A program made the position numbers and the translations under genes. Positions 58,346 to 64,000 of a stretch of 64,000 nt of DNA are shown in pieces. Source of the stretch: Sphingomicrobium arenosum (GTDB lineage: Bacteria; Pseudomonadota; Alphaproteobacteria; Sphingomonadales; Sphingomonadaceae); NCBI RefSeq assembly GCF_026157085.1, contig NZ_JANPVN010000001.1:496001-560000 (forward strand), written 5' to 3'. Each line of letters begins with the position of its first letter. Position 1 is the first letter of the stretch. The notes under the pieces were generated by a model, which was not told the origin of the DNA, made no database searches, and saw only the letters and a program-made list of their open reading frames with translations.

Positions 58346-60289
58346 ATGCACCGGAGCGCAATCCTTACCGCTATCGCGGTCAACATGATCGTCACGGACG
58401 CCGCCAAGGCGCAACGGGCGGACGAGAATGCGGTCGAGGAAGCCGATGACGCCTTCGGCACGAGCGTGGGCGACGAGAAAATCGGCCTGTACAGCGCGGG
58501 GGAAGTGCGGGGCTTCAGCCCGACTAGCGCCGGCAACATTCGCATCGAGGGGTTGTCGATCACCCAACACGGCGGCCTGACGAGCCGGTTCGTCAGCGGA
58601 TCGGCGATCCGCGTCGGCCTCACTGCGCAAGGATATCCCTTTCTCGCGCCGACCGGGATCGCCGATTATACGCTGCGCGACGTCGGATCACGCACCGTGG
58701 CCAGCGCGGTCGGCCAGATCGGTCCCCTCGCGACGCGAGGCGTGTCGCTCGATGTGAAGCTGCCTCTCTTCGGCGCGAGCGGCGGGCTTGCGGGAGGCGT
58801 GAGCTACAAGGACGAAGAGAATTTTCCGGGCATCGATGGGACCATATTGCAGGCGGGCGCGGTCCTCGATCTCAAGCCGTCCGCGACAAGTTCGCTCAAG
58901 GCCTTTTACGGTCGCCTGCAGATCAGCGACGATCGCGATGTCGGCGCAATCTTCGTCGATGGGCCCTATCTGCCGCCGCAGATCGAGCGGCGCGACTTCG
59001 GGCTCGACTGGGTCAAATCAGACATTTCGGCGCAGGTTATGGGCGCCATCGGGGGGCTCGACCTGAACCCCCGATGGCGCCTCAGGGGCGGCCTGTTCTT
59101 TGCCGAAGGCTATCTCGATCGCGACATGAGCGAACTGTACCGCGAGGTCCAGCCCGACGGGTCGGCGCGCCGACTGGTCGTCACGAGCGACGACACGAGC
59201 GCGAGGTCGCCATCTGGCGAATTGCGGTCATCCCATACCTTCACCGAGGGCAGTCGGCGGCATTTAATCCATCTCGGGGCTCGTGGCCGACAGACAGCGC
59301 GCCGCTTCGGAGGGGCGGACGTTCGCGATCTCGGCGCGTTCGTGATCGGCGAGAGACAGCCGCTGCCTGCGCCCCGGTTCCAGTTCGGGGCGCAAACCCG
59401 CGACGAGGTGCGGCAGGTCACGGGATCGCTCGGCTACGCCTTGCGCTGGCTTGGCATTGGCGAGTTGAGCCTTGGTGTGCAGAAAACGGATTATCGCAAG
59501 ACGACGGTCTTTACGGACCCATCGCGTGAGACACTGACCACTACTGCCGCCCCGTGGCTTTACAACGCGGCGCTCGCGGCTCAATTGTCCGATCGGCTCG
59601 TCATTTATGGCGGCGTGACCCGCGGGCTTGAAGATAGTAGCGCGGCCCCGGTGAACGCGGTCAATAGGAACGAACCGCCGCCCGCCCTCCTCACCCGTCA
59701 GCGGGACGCCGGCATCCGCTACGCGCTGACGCCCGACCTCACGCTGGTCGCCGGGCTGTTCGATGTGCAGAAGCCCTATTTCAATCTCGACGCGGACCGC
59801 GTCTATCGCGAGCTCGGCATCGTTCGTCACCGGGGGATCGAGGTCTCGCTCGCGGGGAGCCCGCTGGAAGGACTCAATTTCGTCGGCGGTGCGGTGCTGC
59901 TAGATGCCGAAGTGACGGGCGAGGCCGCCGACCTTGGCATCATCGGCCCCAAACCGGTCGGAATTTCACCGCGCGTGGTGCGGGTGAATATCGACTACCG
60001 ACTGCCGTTTCTGGAGCAATTATCGCTCGACACCGGCATCAATTCGTCCGCTGGGCAAATCGCCAGCCTGCTCCCCTATGAAGACCTTGGTGATCGCCAG
60101 CTTCGCACCGATCAGCGGACCACGGTCGATATCGGCGCGCGATATCGGTTCGCAGGGGCGGTCCCGATGACCCTTCGGGGACAGGTGACCAACCTCTTCA
60201 ACGATTATTCGTGGGACGTGTCGTCGAGCTCGGCGTTCAGATTTACCGCCGCGCGGCGCATCCAACTGGTTCTCTCGGCCGATTTCTGA
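58346..60289 (+). CDS. TonB-dependent receptor
   Basis: This 647-residue protein has a signal peptide ending near DAAKAQ, a plug domain (DAFGTSVGDEKIGLYSAGEV, then RGFSPTSAGNIRIEGLSI) and a beta-barrel of about 500 residues ending with an aromatic C-terminal residue (LVLSADF). No clear TonB box can be read between the signal and plug. The plug start resembles TonB receptors annotated for siderophore uptake, but the ligand is unknown. AGGAGGAAAG is the ribosome site. It diverges from the two-component genes and precedes two serine hydrolase genes. Confidence 0.82.
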   Translation: MHRSAILTAIAVNMIVTDAAKAQRADENAVEEADDAFGTSVGDEKIGLYSAGEVRGFSPTSAGNIRIEGLSITQHGGLTSRFVSGSAIRVGLTAQGYPFLAPTGIADYTLRDVGSRTVASAVGQIGPLATRGVSLDVKLPLFGASGGLAGGVSYKDEENFPGIDGTILQAGAVLDLKPSATSSLKAFYGRLQISDDRDVGAIFVDGPYLPPQIERRDFGLDWVKSDISAQVMGAIGGLDLNPRWRLRGGLFFAEGYLDRDMSELYREVQPDGSARRLVVTSDDTSARSPSGELRSSHTFTEGSRRHLIHLGARGRQTARRFGGADVRDLGAFVIGERQPLPAPRFQFGAQTRDEVRQVTGSLGYALRWLGIGELSLGVQKTDYRKTTVFTDPSRETLTTTAAPWLYNAALAAQLSDRLVIYGGVTRGLEDSSAAPVNAVNRNEPPPALLTRQRDAGIRYALTPDLTLVAGLFDVQKPYFNLDADRVYRELGIVRHRGIEVSLAGSPLEGLNFVGGAVLLDAEVTGEAADLGIIGPKPVGISPRVVRVNIDYRLPFLEQLSLDTGINSSAGQIASLLPYEDLGDRQLRTDQRTTVDIGARYRFAGAVPMTLRGQVTNLFNDYSWDVSSSSAFRFTAARRIQLVLSADF

Positions 60290-60498
60290 GGCGTGGAAGG
60301 AAGCGGCGTTGGCCAGCCAGTCGCCGAGGAACCGTTGCCATCCTGTCCTGTCCGTGGCCGTCATTCAGGGTGACGATTGATCTTGCCGGCGGTCGCAAGA
60401 TCAAAGCTTGCGACAGCCTTGCGCGATCGGTCCAGCGCCATCAGCCTGTCGACAGCTAAGGGTGCCAGAAGCAGCATGATCTCAGCAGGAGTTATTGC

Positions 60499-61917
60499 AT
60501 GCGACTTCGTCTTTTCGCCCTCGTCACGGTCGTCGGTCTCCTCTCGTCCGCAGGACCAATCCTGGCACAGCCTGACTTCACTGCCCGTCTGACGGGGCCG
60601 GTGTCATTTTCCGATGATCCGCCTCCGGGCCGTTCGCTTCAGCAACGGATGGTCGACCTTCAAATTCCAATGCTTTCCGTCGCGATCATCGAGGACGGAT
60701 CGCTCGTCCTCGCCCAGACCTTCCACAGCAGCGCCAAGGAGGCTCCGGCATGCCCGATCCGCTTTCAAGTGGGGTCGCTCAGCAAGCCGGTGACGGCCGC
60801 GCTGACGGTGCAGCTTGCACAAGAGGGACGGGCCGACCTGCATGGCCCGCTCGCGCCGGAGATCCGGGACGTCATCGCGCAGGATCCCGACCTGCAGCCG
60901 CCGACTTTGGCGCAACTGTTGTCGCATAGCGGTGGGATCACGGTCCATGGGTTTCGCGGTTATGCCGTGGATGAAGCGCAGCCCACGCTGGCGCAGGTGA
61001 TCGCCGGAGAAGCGCCGGCCAACTCCGCTCCCATCCGGCAGGATATGCCTGCGGGCGCCGCCGTACGATATTCGGGAGGCGGCTACGTGCTGCTGCAACA
61101 GGCACTGGAAAATAATGCGGGCACGTCTCTCGAACAGCTTGCGCGCTCGACCCTGTTTCACAGCGCCGGCATGACGGCGAGCAGCTTCAACGCGCCCGAC
61201 CGTCTCGTCGCCGACGACTGTCTGGCGAGCGGAACCGATGCGCAGGGCAACCCGATCCCCGGTGGTCATCACGACTTTCCCGAAGCAGCGGCGGCCGGCT
61301 TGTGGTCGACCGCCGCCGACATGGGCCGGTTCGTCGCCTGGCTGATGAATGAAGAAAATTCGACCATCGCCCAGCAGATGCTGACGCCTCAATCGGACAC
61401 AGATGGAAAGCCTTTCGAGACACCAGGGGGCAATGCGTCGGGCCTTGGCCTCGTCCTCGAAGGGGAGGGTGATACCTTCCGCTTCATGCATTCCGGCAGC
61501 AATCCCGGTTTCAAGGCGCTGATGATAGGCTTTCCCCAGGCGCGCAAGGGCGCTGTCATCTTGACCAATTCGGACGCCGCGCCGCCGGTCATGCAGGAGA
61601 TCCTCCGAGCGATCGCCGAAGAATATCATTGGCCCGATCGCTTTCACGAGGTCGTCGAGCCGCTAGCTGCCGGATGGGACCGGACCGCGCTCATGGGCGA
61701 CTATGATTTCACGTCCCGCAGCGGCCAATCACTGTCAATCCGTGTCGTCGAGGACGGCGAGATGCTAGCCATCGAGACACCCGACGGGCGCCGGTCGATC
61801 GTACGCCCCGCGGCCGATGGGCGCTTCATCGATCCGACAAGCGGAGCGACCTTCCGCTTTCCCGAAGAAAATATACTGCTGGTCCCGGCCATCGGGGCGC
61901 GGGCGGTGCGGCGATGA
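60499..61917 (+). CDS. serine hydrolase (class C beta-lactamase/esterase family), exported
   Basis: This 472-residue protein has a signal peptide ending near PILAQP and a beta-lactamase-fold domain. Nucleophile SxxK is in QVGSLSKPVTAALTVQLAQEG; the YxN-like motif is YSGGGYVLLQQALE with Tyr but Gly at the third position; the later HSGSNPGF segment fits the KTG/HSG triad. A C-terminal domain of about 90 residues follows (ALMGDYDFTSRSGQS). Such proteins are usually esterases, D-aminopeptidases or peptidoglycan-related enzymes. It overlaps the next serine hydrolase gene by four bases. Confidence 0.85.
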   Translation: MRLRLFALVTVVGLLSSAGPILAQPDFTARLTGPVSFSDDPPPGRSLQQRMVDLQIPMLSVAIIEDGSLVLAQTFHSSAKEAPACPIRFQVGSLSKPVTAALTVQLAQEGRADLHGPLAPEIRDVIAQDPDLQPPTLAQLLSHSGGITVHGFRGYAVDEAQPTLAQVIAGEAPANSAPIRQDMPAGAAVRYSGGGYVLLQQALENNAGTSLEQLARSTLFHSAGMTASSFNAPDRLVADDCLASGTDAQGNPIPGGHHDFPEAAAAGLWSTAADMGRFVAWLMNEENSTIAQQMLTPQSDTDGKPFETPGGNASGLGLVLEGEGDTFRFMHSGSNPGFKALMIGFPQARKGAVILTNSDAAPPVMQEILRAIAEEYHWPDRFHEVVEPLAAGWDRTALMGDYDFTSRSGQSLSIRVVEDGEMLAIETPDGRRSIVRPAADGRFIDPTSGATFRFPEENILLVPAIGARAVRR

Positions 61918-63839
61918 GGGACGTTTTCGCGATGCTGAGAGGCTGCTGGACGATCCTCCTTTGCTGTCTCGCCACGAGTCCCAGCGCCGCGGCCTCGCAG
62001 CAGCAAACGACCCGATTGCTTCACGCCACCGATCAAGAGGTCGTCGCCTTCTTTGATCGCTCGATGCGCGAGGCGATGCAGCGCTATTCCTTTCCGGGCG
62101 GCGCGATCGTCGTCGTGCGCGACGGCGAGATCCTCCTCAAGGAAGGTTATGGGGTAGCCGACCTTGCGACAGGTCGACCCGTCGATCCCGACGGCGACCT
62201 CTTCAGGGCCGCTTCCATTTCGAAGCTCCTCGTCTGGACGCTCGTGATGCAGGACGTCGAACGCGGGAAGATCGAGTTAGACCGCGATATCAACGACTAT
62301 CTCGATTTCGACATCGAACCGACGTTCGGGCGACCCATCACGATGCGTCACCTGATGACCCATAGTGCGGGGTTCGCCGACCGGTTTCACGGCGTTCTGT
62401 CGAGCGATCTTTCCCGGCCATACCCGGCAGTACTGCGCGACAATGTGCCGGACCGCGTCTATTCCCCCGGCACGACCACAGCCTATTCCAATTACGGCAC
62501 CGCACTGGCCGGATATATCGTCCAGCGGATCGATGGCCGATCGTGGGATGCGCTGGTGGCCGATCGTCTTTTCCGTCCCTTGGGAATGACTCGCTCGAGT
62601 GTCGCGCAGCCCCCGGAACCCAGACTGCGGGACGCATTGGTATCGACTTATCGACCCGGGTCGAACCGGCCGGTCGAGTTCAGAGTGACCCCGCTCCCTC
62701 CTATGGGGTCGTTGAGTGCAACCCCCTCCGACATGGGCCAATTATTGGCGATGCTCAGCAGTGATGGTCGAGGGCCGGGCGGACGGGTGATCGACCCCAA
62801 GTCTCTTGGCAAGATGACGAGGATCGAGAAGCCCCTCGCTCGAGGTCTCGACGGAGGCTTCGGGCTCGGGCTTCTGGTCGGCGATTATCGCGGGGTGCGT
62901 TTTGCCGGGCATGCGGGCAACATGTCCAGCCTTGTCACCGATCTCCAGTTTCTCCCCGAGTATGGGCTTGGCTATTATTTCGTTTTCAACGCGCCCGGTC
63001 CCAACGATGCCGGGCGTGCGATCCGCAACGACCTTCTCATCGACGTGATCGACACGCTGGTCGCGCCCGCGACGCCGGCGCAGCCCGCAGCGGCCGCGGG
63101 AGCAAAGGATCATTCGTTCGAGGGACGTTTCGTGTCCACGCGTCGGCAGCAGCGCGGGCCAATGATGTTCAATGCCCTCATGGACACGCTCGATGTCTAC
63201 CGGGATCGGGGTGGCGGCCTGGCAACGCTCTATAGCGGAAAGGCACTTTACTGGCTGCCTGCCGGAAAGGACCGATGGCGCGAGGAGAAGACGGGGATCG
63301 AACTGCGGGTCGAACGCGATGCAGATGGAGCGGTGCGCCGCGTCGCCAGCTGGCTGATCTACCCGGCCGCCGTCTATGAGCCCGCGCCCGCCTACATCCA
63401 CTGGGTCGAGCCACTGTTAAAGGGTGCGATCGCTTTGCTGCTGCTGGCGATGTTCGCTGCCATGGCGCGGCGCTTGCGACACCGAGCAACAGCGAGAGGC
63501 CAATCGCCCTCGACGGTTACGAGGTCCGACAAGATCGGGCGCCACGCGTTTATCGTCTTCTTCGGTTGCCTGGCGGGCTGGGGGGTGTTCGCGATTTCGA
63601 TCGCGCACAATCCTGCCAACCTGCTCGATGCCCCGGCGGCCCTCAGGGCATTGATGGCAGGGCTTGCGATCGCGACCGCGCCAGCCGCCGGCACGGCGCT
63701 GCTCTCGACCGTCTTCGCGCTCCGGCATCGGGGCAAGCTGTCGGTGCTCGTGACAAAACTGCCAGCCGTCGTGGGAGCCTGCGCCATCGCCTACCTCCTC
63801 TATCGGTTGGACTTCATCAATCCAGCGGCCAACTGGTGA
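61914..63839 (+). CDS. serine hydrolase with C-terminal membrane domain
   Basis: This 641-residue protein has an N-terminal signal segment and a beta-lactamase-fold domain (residues 40-390). Nucleophile: FRAASISKLLVWTLVMQDVE (SxxK). YxN: AYSNYGTALAGYIVQ. Third motif: HAGNMSSLV. After a linker domain (410-510) come three to four membrane helices (from about 515 to the end). Such fusions are often annotated penicillin-binding-like esterases; the true substrate is unknown. Coupled translation with the preceding paralogue suggests they work together, possibly with the TonB receptor. Confidence 0.85.
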   Translation: MRDVFAMLRGCWTILLCCLATSPSAAASQQQTTRLLHATDQEVVAFFDRSMREAMQRYSFPGGAIVVVRDGEILLKEGYGVADLATGRPVDPDGDLFRAASISKLLVWTLVMQDVERGKIELDRDINDYLDFDIEPTFGRPITMRHLMTHSAGFADRFHGVLSSDLSRPYPAVLRDNVPDRVYSPGTTTAYSNYGTALAGYIVQRIDGRSWDALVADRLFRPLGMTRSSVAQPPEPRLRDALVSTYRPGSNRPVEFRVTPLPPMGSLSATPSDMGQLLAMLSSDGRGPGGRVIDPKSLGKMTRIEKPLARGLDGGFGLGLLVGDYRGVRFAGHAGNMSSLVTDLQFLPEYGLGYYFVFNAPGPNDAGRAIRNDLLIDVIDTLVAPATPAQPAAAAGAKDHSFEGRFVSTRRQQRGPMMFNALMDTLDVYRDRGGGLATLYSGKALYWLPAGKDRWREEKTGIELRVERDADGAVRRVASWLIYPAAVYEPAPAYIHWVEPLLKGAIALLLLAMFAAMARRLRHRATARGQSPSTVTRSDKIGRHAFIVFFGCLAGWGVFAISIAHNPANLLDAPAALRALMAGLAIATAPAAGTALLSTVFALRHRGKLSVLVTKLPAVVGACAIAYLLYRLDFINPAANW

Positions 63840-63869
63840 CGGCGCGCGGGCGCTTCTTTGCAGCCTTGG

Positions 63870-64000
63870 CTAGGGGGCGTCGTCTTCGGTCGGGGCCGGT
63901 CGGAGAAATTCGAGCCGGAAGGTGGCACCGCGCGGCATGGGGACGAAGGTCGCATCGCCGCCGAAAGATCGCATAATCTCGCGCGTGAGGTGGAGGCCGA
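63870..64000 (-). CDS. sensor histidine kinase, C-terminal end
   Basis: The last 43 codons of a leftward gene enter from the right edge. They read GLHLTREIMRSFGGDATFVP, then RGATFRLEF, matching the G2 box and final strand of a HATPase domain. The acidic tail ends at a TAG at 63870-63872. No more can be said of its domain layout. Confidence 0.75.
   Translation of the reverse strand, partial: GLHLTREIMRSFGGDATFVPMPRGATFRLEFLRPAPTEDDAP

Noticed and set aside
1..64000. CRISPR array
   Set aside because: No series of regularly spaced identical short repeats with unique spacers, and no cas genes. The dispersed repeats are gene-spaced and variable.

Overview
The window is GC-rich DNA from an alphaproteobacterium, most likely a sphingomonad (Sphingomonadales). 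The pointers are a CtrA-degradation adaptor (RcdA/DUF1465), a DksA lacking most zinc-finger cysteines, a Wzx/Wzy-type exopolysaccharide locus with sphingomonad-like gene content, small stress genes (CsbD, DUF3008, DUF421) and abundant TTG/GTG starts. Family calls rest on motifs read by eye; no database search was run.

0-19 kb is mostly housekeeping: a truncated CHASE2 protein, the pntAB-pntB transhydrogenase pair (no pntAA next to it), an Asp/Glu racemase, a GH16 glucanase lipoprotein behind a perfect LacI-type palindrome, an acyltransferase, uvrC-recO-apaG, UDP-glucose dehydrogenase, a PPP phosphatase, surE, dksA, two YdcH-like proteins, rcdA, a nitronate monooxygenase-like protein, a UDP-glucuronate epimerase-like protein, an MscS channel and a DUF305/LVIVD fusion protein.

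19-38.6 kb is an exopolysaccharide/capsule locus. A leftward trio (glycosyltransferase, nucleotidyltransferase-like protein, UDP-GlcNAc 4-epimerase-like protein) diverges from a tightly coupled rightward operon (Wzx flippase, Wzy polymerase, three glycosyltransferases, PglC-, PglD- and PglE-like proteins). It is answered by a leftward block (PglF-like dehydratase, Wzc, Wza, and a Wzy/WaaL-family protein). The Pgl set suggests a diacetamido-trideoxy-hexose (bacillosamine-type) first sugar.

38.7-56.4 kb is an accessory island that looks visibly less GC-rich. It opens with the 3' part of a tRNA-Lys(CUU) gene and a short tyrosine recombinase. A near-identical copy of that recombinase lies 11.5 kb further on. 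Inside are a putative general-stress set (CsbD, SDR, decayed DUF3008, DUF421) with EcfG-like promoters, a respiratory/sensory block (alternative oxidase, receiver protein, DUF1971, truncated globin and a membrane protein, divergent from a heme-type FixL and FixJ), a CDF transporter, and a run of single genes (two orphan immunity-like genes, Hsp20 with a ROSE-like leader, a lipoprotein hydrolase). These single genes are separated by copies of a repeat family that always points the same way. An IS6-family element closes the island.

56.4-64 kb holds a NarL-type two-component system, a divergent TonB-dependent receptor, two serine hydrolases of the beta-lactamase fold and the C-terminus of another histidine kinase.
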